Positions 25,166-34,554 of a stretch of DNA of 64,000 bases are shown in pieces (the stretch's first letter is position 1; each line of letters starts with the position of its first letter). Position numbers and translations under genes: made by a program. The notes beneath the pieces are model-generated. The model did not search any database. It worked only from the letters and a program-made list of their open reading frames with translations, and was not told the DNA's origin. Source of the DNA: Arthrobacter globiformis NBRC 12137. Its GTDB lineage: Bacteria; Actinomycetota; Actinomycetes; Actinomycetales; Micrococcaceae. The stretch spans positions 1 to 64,000 of the forward strand of contig NZ_BAEG01000014.1 in NCBI RefSeq assembly GCF_000238915.1, read 5' to 3'.

Positions 25166-27610
25166 ATGATCCCTCAGCAATCCACTACCCGCCCCGGACA
25201 TAGCAGAAGGCTGCCGGCCATCTTCGCCGTGGCCCTTGCCATGGTCATTGGCCAGGGCCTCGCCGGTCCAACGGCGGCGGCTCCTGCACCTGCATCGGCG
25301 CAGCCAGCCGGTGCCCAGCCTGCGGCCGCGCAGCCGGCGGCGTCCCCGCTCGACGACGGCCACTACATCGTGATGCTCAAGGACAAACCGCTGGCCACAT
25401 ACTCCGGCGGCGTCCCTGGCATCCCCGGCACGGCCGTGCCGAAGGGGAAGAAGCTGAACCCCTCCGGCCCCAACTCGCGCAAGTACGATGCCCACCTGAA
25501 GGCCAAGCAGCGGGAGGCCGCAGCGTCCACGGGCGTGACCATCAACAGGAGCTACACCCTGGCTCTCAACGCCTTCAGCGCAGTTCTCTCCGCCGCCCAG
25601 GCGAAGGCGCTCGCCGGTGACACCGACGTGCTGGCCGTGGTCCCGGACAGCATCCGCAAGCCGGATTACTCAAGCACGGACTTCCTCGGACTGCCCGGCG
25701 GCGACGGCGTGTGGGACCAGCAGTTCGGCGGCAAAGATGAAGCGGGCAAGGGCATCGTGGTCGGCATGCTGGACACCGGCTACACGCCCGACAACCCGTT
25801 CTTCGCCGGGGACACCGTCGATCCGCTGTCCGGCACCCCGGACGTGGGCGTGCCATACCGCCTCCAGGGCAACGTGATCGCCATGCGCAAGGCCAACGGC
25901 GGGACCTTCGTGGGCGACTGCGTGGCCGGCGACGCGTTCGACGGCACGGAATGCAACAGCAAGGTCATCGGCGCCAGGTTCTACGACAAGGCGTACAAGG
26001 CAGCGGTTCCTCCGGAATTCCGGTCACCCAGTGAGAAGTTCTCGCCGCTGGACGTAAACGGCCACGGATCCCACACCGGCAGCACCGCGGCCGGAAACGC
26101 CGACGTCACCCAGACGGCAGGCGGGCGCGACTTCGGCAAGAGCTCAGGCGTTGCGCCGGCGGCCAAGATTGCCGTCTACAAGGTCTGCTGGGAAGGCGCC
26201 GTTCCGGAGGCCACCGGGTGCGTTGAATCAGACATTCTCAACGCTATCCAGGATGCCGTCCTCGACGGCGTCGACGTGCTGAACTTCTCCATCTCGGGAA
26301 ACAACAACTCCACAGTCGATGCCGTTTCCCTTGCGTTCCTTAACGCCGCGGCCGCAGGCATCTTCGTGGCTGCGTCCGCCGGCAACTCCGGCCCGACTGC
26401 CTCGACCGTCAACCACGCCGGCCCCTGGATCACCAGCGTGGCAGCCTCGACATTCGACAACACGCTCCGCGGAACCGCTGAACTGTCGGACGGAAGCAAG
26501 TTCGCCGGTGCCAGCGTCATGAGCAGCGAGGTGGACGCCAAGCCGATCGTGCTGGCCGTGGACGTGAAGGCGGCCGCGGCCCTGGCTACGGATGCGGCGC
26601 TATGCGCGCCGAACTCCCTGGACCCGGCAAAAACTGCAGACAAGATCGTGGTCTGCGACCGCGGTGTTGTGGCACGCGTTGACAAGAGCGCCGAGGTTGA
26701 GCGCGCCGGCGGCGTGGGCATGGTTCTGGTCAACCTGACGCCCGGCTCGCTCGACGCCGATCTGCACAGCGTGCCCACGGTCCACGTAGACGACCCGAAG
26801 ATCAAGGACCTGGTAGCGGCGACCCCGGGCATGACGGCAAACCTCAAGGCGACCGACACCACGGGGGCCGAACCCCCGCCCGTGCCGCAGATTGCGGAAT
26901 TCTCCTCACGGGGGCCCACCCTGGCAGCAGACGGGGACCTGCTCAAGCCTGACGTGACGGCTCCGGGTGTGGCAGTGCTGGCCGCCGTTTCGCCGGTCGG
27001 CTTCAACGGCGAGGACTTCGGTTTCCTGTCCGGCACGTCCATGGCGTCGCCGCACATCGCCGGCTCTGGTGCGCTGCTCCTGGGCAAGAACCCGCAGTGG
27101 TCCCCGGCGGCCGTGAAATCCGCCATCATGACCACGGCCTATGACCTGGTCAACGCGACCGGCACCGACGTGCATGACGTCTTTGCCCAAGGCGCCGGCC
27201 ACGTCGATCCGGCCCGGTTCGACTCCCCGGGGCTCGTTTACGACGCCGGCATCGGAGACTGGATGGGCTTCCTCCAGGGACAGGGAATCGACCTTGGTGT
27301 CGCCCCCATCGCAGCCAAGGACGTCAACCTCCCCTCGGTGGCACTGGGCGCCATGTCCGGCAGCCAGACCGTCACGCGGTCGGTCACGGCGGTGACGGCG
27401 GGAACCTACCGGGCAGCGATCACCCTTCCAGGCATCACCGCCACCGTCAGCCCGGCAGAAGTGACGCTGGCCGAGGGTGAAAGCGCCACGTTCACGATTA
27501 CGTTCACCACCGCAGGGGCGCCGCTGAACGCATACTCCACCGGATCCCTGACGTGGACGTCGGGCGACAACACCGTCCGGTCACCGGTGGCGGTGCGGCC
27601 GGTGGCATAG
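25166..27610 (+). CDS. Secreted subtilisin-like serine protease (S8), short form
   Basis: 814 residues from ATG 25166, with AAGGAAGG upstream; the frame is open earlier but has no better start. Signal peptide (RLPAIFAVALAMVIGQGLAGPTAAA), I9 propeptide (HYIVMLKDKPLATYSGGVPG to about residue 155), S8 catalytic residues Asp203 (GMLDTGYTP), His300 (NGHGSHTGSTAAGN) and Ser625 (SGTSMASPHIAG), a PA domain between His and Ser, and an Fn3-like domain ending the protein at VRSPVAVRP. It is a clear paralogue of the 19575 protein but ends where that one continues for about 250 residues. Its promoter region is shared, divergently, with the SSI lipoprotein gene (25 to 165), so joint regulation is plausible. 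Confidence 0.93.
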   Translation: MIPQQSTTRPGHSRRLPAIFAVALAMVIGQGLAGPTAAAPAPASAQPAGAQPAAAQPAASPLDDGHYIVMLKDKPLATYSGGVPGIPGTAVPKGKKLNPSGPNSRKYDAHLKAKQREAAASTGVTINRSYTLALNAFSAVLSAAQAKALAGDTDVLAVVPDSIRKPDYSSTDFLGLPGGDGVWDQQFGGKDEAGKGIVVGMLDTGYTPDNPFFAGDTVDPLSGTPDVGVPYRLQGNVIAMRKANGGTFVGDCVAGDAFDGTECNSKVIGARFYDKAYKAAVPPEFRSPSEKFSPLDVNGHGSHTGSTAAGNADVTQTAGGRDFGKSSGVAPAAKIAVYKVCWEGAVPEATGCVESDILNAIQDAVLDGVDVLNFSISGNNNSTVDAVSLAFLNAAAAGIFVAASAGNSGPTASTVNHAGPWITSVAASTFDNTLRGTAELSDGSKFAGASVMSSEVDAKPIVLAVDVKAAAALATDAALCAPNSLDPAKTADKIVVCDRGVVARVDKSAEVERAGGVGMVLVNLTPGSLDADLHSVPTVHVDDPKIKDLVAATPGMTANLKATDTTGAEPPPVPQIAEFSSRGPTLAADGDLLKPDVTAPGVAVLAAVSPVGFNGEDFGFLSGTSMASPHIAGSGALLLGKNPQWSPAAVKSAIMTTAYDLVNATGTDVHDVFAQGAGHVDPARFDSPGLVYDAGIGDWMGFLQGQGIDLGVAPIAAKDVNLPSVALGAMSGSQTVTRSVTAVTAGTYRAAITLPGITATVSPAEVTLAEGESATFTITFTTAGAPLNAYSTGSLTWTSGDNTVRSPVAVRPVA

Positions 27611-27647
27611 CGCCGCTGATCTGGGAGCGCCGCTGACCTGGGGGCGG

Positions 27648-27689
27648 ACGACGCCGGGACTCACCGCTTGTGGTGGGTCCCGGCGTCGT
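27648..27689 (+). terminator. Terminator-like hairpin after the short subtilase
   Basis: ACGACGCCGGGAC and its complement GTCCCGGCGTCGT enclose TCACCGCTTGTGGTGG, itself partly paired. A pyrimidine-rich CTTCTC follows. Confidence 0.7.
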
Positions 27690-27801
27690 GCTTCTCCCGG
27701 CCTAGCGCCGGGCGGGGCGGCGAACAGGGACCCAGATCGTTAGTGCACGAATCGTTCGGTATCATTGGTAGTGGCACTAGTCTCGAAATGGAGTGGATAC
27801 C

Positions 27802-28026
27802 GTGGCAAAAGAGAACGGCGCGCAGCGGTTCATGCGGGCAACCGGCAAGCTCAGGGCGGTTTTTGGACCCGCCAACAGGAGTTCGCTGGTCCACGACATG
27901 ACCGAGGAGAACCGCAAACTGCTCGCCCAGCGTGAGGCCGAGACGCAGCAGTGGGAAACGGTCACGCGCCCGGACGGCAGCACATACGTTGTGCCCCGCA
28001 ACCCCGACGATAAGTCCCTGCGCTAG
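27802..28026 (+). CDS. Small conserved-type protein, paralogue of the next gene
   Basis: 74 residues from GTG 27802, eight bases after GGAG; GTG 27793 is in frame but overlaps that site. The sequence has RFMRATGKLRAVFGPANRSSLVHDM at the start, an acidic/basic helix (TEENRKLLAQREAETQQ) and a C-terminal VTRPDGSTYVVPRNPDD. The neighbour at 28162 shares the layout: FM..T.(K/R)LR.VFGPA, then ...ET.(P/S)DG..Y.V. No membrane segment or catalytic motif. Function unknown; it ends at its own terminator. Confidence 0.7.
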   Translation: MAKENGAQRFMRATGKLRAVFGPANRSSLVHDMTEENRKLLAQREAETQQWETVTRPDGSTYVVPRNPDDKSLR

Positions 28027-28045
28027 CAGCCGCTGGATCATTTCG

Positions 28046-28077
28046 CCGGTCGGACTACTGCCGGCCGGGTTCTTTTT
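28046..28077 (+). terminator. Intrinsic terminator after the first small paralogue
   Basis: CCGGTCGG and CCGGCCGG around ACTACTG, followed by TTCTTTTT. Confidence 0.8.
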
Positions 28078-28161
28078 CGGGGTCCCGGCGTAAAATAAGG
28101 GCACTGGCAACCCGAAGGGCAGACGCTCTGACGCCTTCAAGCAGGGAAGGGGGTGGGACTT

Positions 28162-28371
28162 GTGGCACATGTGCTCAGTGGCTTTATGAACCTGACGGAC
28201 AGGCTCCGGTTCGTATTCGGCCCTGCCGCCGTAGGCGATTCAGCTGCGCCGGTGGTTCACCTGCATGACGATTATGAGCATGCTTCCGAAGATGATTTGG
28301 CCCAGTTCGAAGTCGAGACCGACTCGGACGGGCACCACTATGCTGTCCGTAAGAGCGACCTGGAAAAGTGA
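28162..28371 (+). CDS. Small protein, paralogue of the previous gene
   Basis: 69 residues from GTG 28162, about eight bases after GGAAGGGGG. MAHVLSGFMNLTDRLRFVFGPA aligns with the start of the 74-residue neighbour, the middle is acidic (HLHDDYEHASEDDLAQ) and the end VETDSDGHHYAVRKSDLEK aligns with its end. Two such paralogues in tandem, each with its own terminator, suggest duplication with separate expression. Function unknown. Confidence 0.7.
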   Translation: MAHVLSGFMNLTDRLRFVFGPAAVGDSAAPVVHLHDDYEHASEDDLAQFEVETDSDGHHYAVRKSDLEK

Positions 28372-28390
28372 CAGCGCCTTTATTCAAGCC

Positions 28391-28426
28391 GAAGAAGCCC
28401 GGTGCGTGAACGCACCGGGCTTCTTT
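28391..28426. terminator. Bidirectional terminator between the small gene and lysC
   Basis: GAAGAAGCCCGGTGCG pairs perfectly with CGCACCGGGCTTCTTT around the loop TGAA; A- and T-rich ends allow function on both strands. Confidence 0.9.
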
Positions 28427-28489
28427 CTGCGCTGGCTATGTCAGCGCTGCCTCTGACTCGCTGTCTCTGACGGCGCTGGGGCAGGCGGC

Positions 28490-29848
28490 CTAGCGGCCGG
28501 TGCCGCCGTAGACGGTGGCAACAGCTTCGCTGTCCAGGTCGAATGCCTTGTGGATGGCGCGGACAGCGTCATCGAGCAGGTCAGCGTGGGTCACCACGGA
28601 AATGCGGATTTCCGAAGTGGAGATCATGTTGATGTTGATGCCTGCGGCGGACAGGGCCTTGAAGAACGTGGCCGAAACGCCCGGGTGGGAGCGCATGCCG
28701 GCGCCGATCAGTGACAGCTTGCCGATCTGCTCGTTGTACTCGATGCTTTCGAAACCGATCTCGGCCTGCGCGGCACGGAGGGCGGCAAGGGCATCGGCGC
28801 CCTCGACGATGGGCAGCGTGAAGGAGATGTCGGTCCTGCCGGTGCCGTGCGTGGAAACGTTCTGGACGATCATGTCAATGTTCGAGTGCGCGTCCGCGAT
28901 GACCTGGAAGATCGCGGCAGCCTTGCCGGGGATGTCCGGAACACCGACGACGGTGACCTTTGCTTCCGAGCGGTCGTGTGCAACACCGGAGATGATTGGC
29001 TGCTCCAAGGCAACTCCCTCTTGAGTCGTGATCTTGTCATCGGCGCCGGGCAGGACCCAGGTGCCTTCGTTCTGGCTGAATGAGGAACGGACGTGCAGCG
29101 GCACGCCGAACCGCCGGGCATATTCGACGCACCGGAGGTGGAGGATCTTGGCGCCGGAGGCGGCCAGCTCCAGCATCTCCTCGCTGGAGATGCGGTCGAT
29201 TTTCTGCGCTGACGGAACGACGCGGGGGTCCGCGGTGTAGATGCCGTCAACGTCGGTGTAGATCTCGCAGACGTCTGCCTCGAGGGCGGCGGCGAGGGCC
29301 ACCGCCGTAGTGTCCGAACCGCCACGGCCGAGGGTGGTGATCTCGTTGGTGGAGCGGCTCATGCCCTGGAAACCGGCGACGATGGCAATGTGCCCCTTGT
29401 CCAGGGCAGTGCGGATGCGGTGCGGGTCGACGTCGATGATCCGGGCTTTGCCGTGGATTCCGTCCGTGATCATGCCGGCCTGGGAACCCGTGAAGGATTG
29501 CGCGGACGCACCGAACTTGTTGATGGCCATGGCCAGCAGGGCCATGGAGATGCGCTCACCGGCGGAGAGGAGCATGTCCATCTCGCGGGCCGGGGCTGAG
29601 TCGGTGACCTGGGCGGCTAGGTCAAGGAGCTCGTCGGTGGTGTCACCCATGGCGGAGACGACGACGACGACTTCGTTGCCGGCCTTCTGGGCGTCGACCA
29701 CGCGCCGGGCCACGCGCTTGATGCCGTCAGCGTCAGCCACCGAGGAGCCGCCGAACTTCTGCACAATGAGCTGCGTGGTGACAGCAGCATCTGCGGGCAG
29801 CTCCTGCGGCTGCGGTTCGGTTTTCACATCGGTACTGGGCATACTCAT
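28490..29848 (-). CDS. lysC: Aspartate kinase
   Basis: 452 residues. Phosphorylates aspartate, the first step to lysine, threonine, methionine and diaminopimelate. The kinase domain has [12 protein letters not shown] (about residues 28-39), [31 protein letters not shown] (about 195-213) and [13 protein letters not shown]; two ACT domains follow ([36 protein letters not shown]) and confer feedback inhibition. Compared with the usual 421 residues there is an N-terminal extension of about 28 ([20 protein letters not shown]), so a start nearer [12 protein letters not shown] is possible. An internal start producing the separate beta subunit is common in this family. asd, often the next gene, is not downstream here. 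Confidence 0.95.
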   Translation of the reverse strand: MSMPSTDVKTEPQPQELPADAAVTTQLIVQKFGGSSVADADGIKRVARRVVDAQKAGNEVVVVVSAMGDTTDELLDLAAQVTDSAPAREMDMLLSAGERISMALLAMAINKFGASAQSFTGSQAGMITDGIHGKARIIDVDPHRIRTALDKGHIAIVAGFQGMSRSTNEITTLGRGGSDTTAVALAAALEADVCEIYTDVDGIYTADPRVVPSAQKIDRISSEEMLELAASGAKILHLRCVEYARRFGVPLHVRSSFSQNEGTWVLPGADDKITTQEGVALEQPIISGVAHDRSEAKVTVVGVPDIPGKAAAIFQVIADAHSNIDMIVQNVSTHGTGRTDISFTLPIVEGADALAALRAAQAEIGFESIEYNEQIGKLSLIGAGMRSHPGVSATFFKALSAAGININMISTSEIRISVVTHADLLDDAVRAIHKAFDLDSEAVATVYGGTGR

Positions 29849-29963
29849 GCGTGCACCCTCACTGGATCAAATTGGAGTTCTGGAGGCCAGGCGGCCTTGT
29901 GGCACGGCGGCCTACCCAGTTTATCGCTGTGGTCCGCCCGCTGTGGAATTGTGACCCTTACTG

Positions 29964-30563
29964 TCAGCTGAGGGCATTCCGGCGGCCCTCGAAGGCCCTG
30001 CCCAGGGTGACTTCATCCGCGTACTCAAGGTCGCCGCCCACGGGCAGCCCGGACGCGAGACGGGTGACCGCGATCCCGATGGACTGCAGCATGCGCGCCA
30101 GATAGGTGGCGGTGGCCTCACCCTCAAGATTCGGGTCGGTGGCGATGATGATCTCCTGGACGGCGCCGTCACTGAGCCGGTTGAGGAGCTCGCGGATCCG
30201 GAGCTGCTCCGGGCCGACGCCGGCAATGGGGTTGATGGCGCCTCCGAGCACGTGGTAACGGCCCCGGAATGAGCGGGTGCGCTCCACGGCCAGCACGTCC
30301 TTGGACTCCTCCACGACGCAGATGACGGCGGGATCCCGCCTCGGATCCCGGCAAATGTTGCACAGTTCCTGCTCGGTCACGTTGCCGCACGCGGCGCAGA
30401 ACTTGACCCGCTCCTTGACGGTGGTGATGGCCTCCACCAGCCGCTTCATGTCCTGGGGGTCTGCCTCCAGGATGTGGAACGCCAAGCGCTGCGCGGACTT
30501 CGGTCCCACACCGGGAAGGCGTCCGAGCTCGTCGATCAGCTCCTGAACTGCACCCTCGTACAC
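29964..30563 (-). CDS. recR: Recombination mediator RecR
   Basis: 199 residues, the standard length. Helix-hairpin-helix start ([25 protein letters not shown]), the zinc-finger region with [22 protein letters not shown] (about residues 56-77) and the Toprim domain ([51 protein letters not shown]). With RecO it loads RecA at single-strand gaps. GTG start with GAGGAAAAA directly upstream. It follows dnaX on the same strand with a 130-bp gap and no ybaB gene between them, which is unusual. Confidence 0.95.
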   Translation of the reverse strand: MYEGAVQELIDELGRLPGVGPKSAQRLAFHILEADPQDMKRLVEAITTVKERVKFCAACGNVTEQELCNICRDPRRDPAVICVVEESKDVLAVERTRSFRGRYHVLGGAINPIAGVGPEQLRIRELLNRLSDGAVQEIIIATDPNLEGEATATYLARMLQSIGIAVTRLASGLPVGGDLEYADEVTLGRAFEGRRNALS

Positions 30564-30693
30564 TTTTTCCTCGATTGCTTGGTTGAAAGATGGCCGGTGC
30601 CACCAGACGGGGCACCGGGACGTCGCGGGGCGGCCTGCCCGGCCCCCGGGTCCTCGCCTCGGGCGGGAGCCGCTTCAGGGCCGGTGCCGCCGG

Positions 30694-33600
30694 CTAGAAC
30701 CGGGGCATCAGGGGGCTGCCGTCCAGCGACCGTTCTTCGATGAGCTTTCCGCCCAGAATACGCTCGACGGCGGCACGGCCAAAGACGCCCGACTCCTCAA
30801 TGGTTTCGTCATCCGCGCTGGGGATGTCCTGCACGTATTGTGCCGGTTCCTCGAGGCTCCGCGCTGGCGCCTTGGCCCGGCCTGCCTCGGCCTCCGGGCT
30901 GTTGGAGAGCCTCTGGTAGAGGCTCAGCTTGCCTCTGGCGGGAGTCTCCGGTGCAGGTGCCGGTGCGGTGGCACGGGCAGCCGCAACCGAGGGTCCCGCC
31001 TGGACTGACGGTCCCGCATTAACTGCTGGTCCTGGCTGGACTGCTGGTCCGGGCTGGACTGCGGGTCCGGGGCCGGGTGCGAATACGGGAACCCGGACCG
31101 GGACGGCGTCGGCGGCTGCAGTCACGGCGGGTGGGCGGACGCCCTGGGTGGTGGGTGCACCGTAATCGTGGCTGGCAGCTGCCGGGGCGGATGCCATGGC
31201 GTAGGCGCGCTCGAGCTCAGAGGCGCCGCGCTCGGCAGTTTCCGGTCCGTTCTCAGCAGGGGCGCTCCAACCCGGGGCGCCATCACCCGGGGCGCCATCA
31301 CCCGGGGCGCTCCAACCCGGCTCAGATCCACCCTGCTCAGGTTCACCCTGCACAGTTCCAGCCGGCGCAGTTCCACCCGGCCCGGTGGACGGCTGGCCTT
31401 CGGTGACGGGACCGCCAGGGTGCGGCGGCTGGGCGGCGGCCGGCGGGTACACCGGTGCGGCCGACCCGGTTGACTCCTCGTCGCGCCCATTGGCAGCTGC
31501 TCCGGGGTATTTGCCCACATTGCTTTCGGAAGCGAGAGCCCACACGCCAGGTGTCTGCTCGACAGCGCGGGACCACGGATCAGCCGAAGTGTCCGGAGCA
31601 GGCTGGCGCTGCGCCTGTGCCGGCGCGGCAGTATTTGCAGGGGTCTGCGCAGCCGACGGTGCGGACCTGACAGGCCGGGTTACTTCCGGCGCCTGAATCT
31701 TCGGCGACTGTATCTCGGGCCCCGTTATCTCCGGTGCAGGCGATGGCGCAGGGCTGCTCTGCCACCGGCGCGACGGCTCCCAATCCATGGGAGGCTCTTC
31801 TTCCAGCGGAGGTGCGTCCTCGTCGAGCGGAGGGCCCCAGTCGTCATCCGGATAGGAATAGTCGCCGGCGTGCTGCTGCGGCCCACGGGCAACGGGGCCG
31901 TGTGATGCCGCCGGTTCCGTGGCCGCCGGCTGTGCGACGGGTTGCCGGGACGACACGGACGGTGCATGGCCGGATGCCCCAGCAGCGCTTCCGACGCCGA
32001 CAGGCACGGCGGGGGCAGCGGGTGCGGTGGTGGTTGATGTGCCAGCAGCGCCTCCGATGCCGGCGGGTGCTTCGATGTCCGACCGGGGCGCCGTGATGGT
32101 TGGTCCGGACCCCAGCGGCGCGGAAACCGCCGGGGCCTCCGGCGAAGAGGGAAGGACATGCCCGGCGGCGGGCGCGGTGGCCGAATCCGGCGACTCCGGA
32201 GCCGCGCCTGTTGCAGCAGGGCGGGCCGCGGCGGGCTCCGGCTGCCCGGGGCCACCAGCGGGTGCCAGGCCCCAATCTGCGTCGGTGGTGGTAGCCGGAA
32301 TGTCCCGGCTAGTAGGCGCTTTTGGGTTTGGCTCAGAGCTCGCTGAGCTGCCGGCGCCTGCCACGGCGGTGATCTGGCAGTCGATGCCGATGGTTTTGTG
32401 GATGGCCTGGCGCAGATTCTCGGAGTGGTCGGCCCTGCCGAAGGCTCCGGCCAGCCCGGAGGTGGTGAAGATGAGCGTCAGGACCTGGCCGTCAAACTGG
32501 CCGACCTGGGCATTGGGCTCCACGAGCGCCCATGTGCTCCGCTTGATTCTTGCCAGGGTCTGCAGGACCTCGGGCCAGGCGCGGCGGAGTACCTCCACGT
32601 CGGCATGCCCACCGGCCGGGGCTGCACCGGCAGAGGCTGTGCTCGAAGGGGCTGTGTTCGACGGGGCTTGGGCGCGGGACTGCGGAGCGGGGGCCGAAGG
32701 TGCCGCCTGCGCCGCCACCGGCTCGGGGCTTGGGGCCTGTTGGCGCTGGGCCGGTTCAGGCCGCGGGGCGGACTCCGGTGCCTGCGAAGCCGCGGGACGC
32801 TGTGGCACGGACTCCCGGCCCTGGCCGTCGGGTGACTCCGGCGCCGGGCGGCGGTCGCGTGCGGCGGCGTCATCCATGGGCCAGTCACCCGTGGTGATCC
32901 GCGGTGCTGCCAGGGCTTCCCGTCCGGGTGCGTCCTGTGCCGCTGGTGCGTCCTGGATGCTGGGTGGGCCCACCCGCGGCCCGCTCTGCGCCGGAGCCTG
33001 GGCCGGAGCCGGAGCGGGCGGCGTTGGCGTGGACGCCGGAGCCGCCTCTGCCGGGGCAGGCGAAACCGGTGAAGCCGCAGCGGGAGCAGGGGCCGACGTG
33101 GCAGCAGGGGAAACAGCGGGCCCGGCTGCGGCAGGCGCCGGCACGGCCGGCGCACCCGCGGCGGGAGCACCGGCGTCGGACCCTCCATAGTTCAGGCGCC
33201 GCTCCACGCGGTCGATCCTGGCGGCGATGCCGCGTTCGGTCTGCTCGGAACTGGGCAGCAGGATGCGGGCGCAGAGCAGTTCCAGGTGCAGCCGCGGCGA
33301 CGTGGCACCCGTCATCTCTGTCAGCGCGGTGTTCGTGACGTCGGCGGCGCGGGACAGCTCGGCTGCGCCGAGATTGTGTGCCTGGCTTTGCATCCGTGCG
33401 ATCTGGTCGGCCGGCATGCCGCGGAGGATGGCCTGTGCGCTTTCCGGCATGGCCTGCACGATGATGAGGTCGCGGAAGCGTTCGAGGAGATCCTCCACGA
33501 AGCGGCGGGGGTCGTGCCCCGTCTGGATGACGCGGTCCACGGCGCGGAAGACCGTGGCAGCATCGGAAGCGGCGATGGCCTCGACGACGTCGTCCAGTAG

Positions 33601-34353
33601 CGAGGCGTGTGTGTACCCGAGGAGTGCCACGGCGAGTTCGTAATCGAGGCCATTGGGTCCGGCGCCTGCCATGAGCTGGTCCAGCACGGACAGCGAGTCC
33701 CGCACGGACCCCGCACCCGCACGGATCACCAGCGACAGCACGCCGGGGGCCACCGGGACGTTTTCCTGCTGGCAGAGCTGCTCGAGGTAGGCCATGAGCG
33801 GTTCCGGCGGTACGAGCCGGAAGGGGTAGTGGTGCGTGCGGGAGCGGATGGTTCCGATGACCTTGTCCGGCTCGGTGGTGGCGAAGATGAACTTGATGTG
33901 TTCCGGCGGCTCTTCGACGATTTTCAGCAGGGCGTTGAAGCCCGCCGAGGTGACCATGTGGGCTTCGTCAATGATGAAGATCTTGTAGCGGTCCCGCACC
34001 GGAGCGTAGGTGGCGCGTTCCCGGAGGTCGCGGGCGTCATCCACGCCGCCGTGGCTGGCGGCGTCGATCTCGATGACGTCGAGGGAGCCGGCGCCGCCGC
34101 GGGCGAGTTCGACGCAGCTGGGGCAGACGCCGCACGGGGTGTCCGTGGGGCCCTTCGCGCAGTTGAGGCAACGCGCCAGGATGCGCGCAGAGGTGGTCTT
34201 GCCGCAGCCGCGCGGGCCGGAGAAAAGGTAGGCGTGGTTCACACGGTTCTTGCGCAGCGCCGTCATCAGCGGCTCCGTGACGTGTTCCTGCCCGATAACG
34301 TCCGCGAACGAGTCCGGGCGGTACCTGCGGTAAAGGGCAGTTGTAACAGTCAC
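30694..34353 (-). CDS. dnaX: DNA polymerase III subunit gamma/tau
   Basis: 1219 residues. Clamp-loader ATPase. Walker A GPRGCGKT at residues 46-53, the zinc module with Cys65, 74, 77 and 80, DEAH at 129-132, and the clamp-loader domain III up to about residue 390. A low-complexity Ala/Pro/Gly linker of roughly 230 residues leads to a short folded segment (VEVLRRAWPEVLQTLARIKRSTWALVEP, about 595-625, tau-like domain), and a second unstructured stretch of more than 400 residues follows before the C-terminal LSLYQRLSNSPEAE... and FGRAAVERILGGKLIEER. DNA repeats encode PGWSAP/PGDGAP units near 31260-31330 and QPGPAVQPG units near 31010-31070. Actinobacterial DnaX proteins are often long, but this is at the high end. 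Confidence 0.95.
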   Translation of the reverse strand: MTVTTALYRRYRPDSFADVIGQEHVTEPLMTALRKNRVNHAYLFSGPRGCGKTTSARILARCLNCAKGPTDTPCGVCPSCVELARGGAGSLDVIEIDAASHGGVDDARDLRERATYAPVRDRYKIFIIDEAHMVTSAGFNALLKIVEEPPEHIKFIFATTEPDKVIGTIRSRTHHYPFRLVPPEPLMAYLEQLCQQENVPVAPGVLSLVIRAGAGSVRDSLSVLDQLMAGAGPNGLDYELAVALLGYTHASLLDDVVEAIAASDAATVFRAVDRVIQTGHDPRRFVEDLLERFRDLIIVQAMPESAQAILRGMPADQIARMQSQAHNLGAAELSRAADVTNTALTEMTGATSPRLHLELLCARILLPSSEQTERGIAARIDRVERRLNYGGSDAGAPAAGAPAVPAPAAAGPAVSPAATSAPAPAAASPVSPAPAEAAPASTPTPPAPAPAQAPAQSGPRVGPPSIQDAPAAQDAPGREALAAPRITTGDWPMDDAAARDRRPAPESPDGQGRESVPQRPAASQAPESAPRPEPAQRQQAPSPEPVAAQAAPSAPAPQSRAQAPSNTAPSSTASAGAAPAGGHADVEVLRRAWPEVLQTLARIKRSTWALVEPNAQVGQFDGQVLTLIFTTSGLAGAFGRADHSENLRQAIHKTIGIDCQITAVAGAGSSASSEPNPKAPTSRDIPATTTDADWGLAPAGGPGQPEPAAARPAATGAAPESPDSATAPAAGHVLPSSPEAPAVSAPLGSGPTITAPRSDIEAPAGIGGAAGTSTTTAPAAPAVPVGVGSAAGASGHAPSVSSRQPVAQPAATEPAASHGPVARGPQQHAGDYSYPDDDWGPPLDEDAPPLEEEPPMDWEPSRRWQSSPAPSPAPEITGPEIQSPKIQAPEVTRPVRSAPSAAQTPANTAAPAQAQRQPAPDTSADPWSRAVEQTPGVWALASESNVGKYPGAAANGRDEESTGSAAPVYPPAAAQPPHPGGPVTEGQPSTGPGGTAPAGTVQGEPEQGGSEPGWSAPGDGAPGDGAPGWSAPAENGPETAERGASELERAYAMASAPAAASHDYGAPTTQGVRPPAVTAAADAVPVRVPVFAPGPGPAVQPGPAVQPGPAVNAGPSVQAGPSVAAARATAPAPAPETPARGKLSLYQRLSNSPEAEAGRAKAPARSLEEPAQYVQDIPSADDETIEESGVFGRAAVERILGGKLIEERSLDGSPLMPRF

Positions 34354-34391
34354 AGGGAAAACCTACCTATAGGGACTGACATTAAATAAGA

Positions 34392-34480
34392 GACCCCTCA
34401 TGCACCCGCCAGAGCCCATCTACCCTTGCTACCTTCCGGTCCTGGGGGAGTTCAACAGGATGACGCCACATGAGGGGCCG
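34392..34480 (-). ncRNA. ffs: Signal recognition particle RNA, small bacterial type
   Basis: On the minus strand the conserved apical region reads GTTGAACTCCCCCAGGACCG followed by GAAGGTAGCAAGGGTA, with the GGAA tetraloop and asymmetric internal loop that Ffh binds. Outer arms CCCCTCATG...CATGAGGGG close the helix. This is the ~90-nt 4.5S-like form used by many actinobacteria. It lies directly upstream of dnaX, a frequent position. Confidence 0.92.
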
Positions 34481-34554
34481 TCAGATACTTTACCCGAACT
34501 TTGGGCGTGGCTCGAATCGGCTCCGGTGGGGCGGTGGCGGGTGCCGCCGTCGTC

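Noticed and set aside
31919-33190. Plus-strand open frame of 423 codons antisense to dnaX.
   Set aside because: It mirrors the low-complexity linker of dnaX, where GC-rich repeats keep several frames open. No motif or ribosome binding site.
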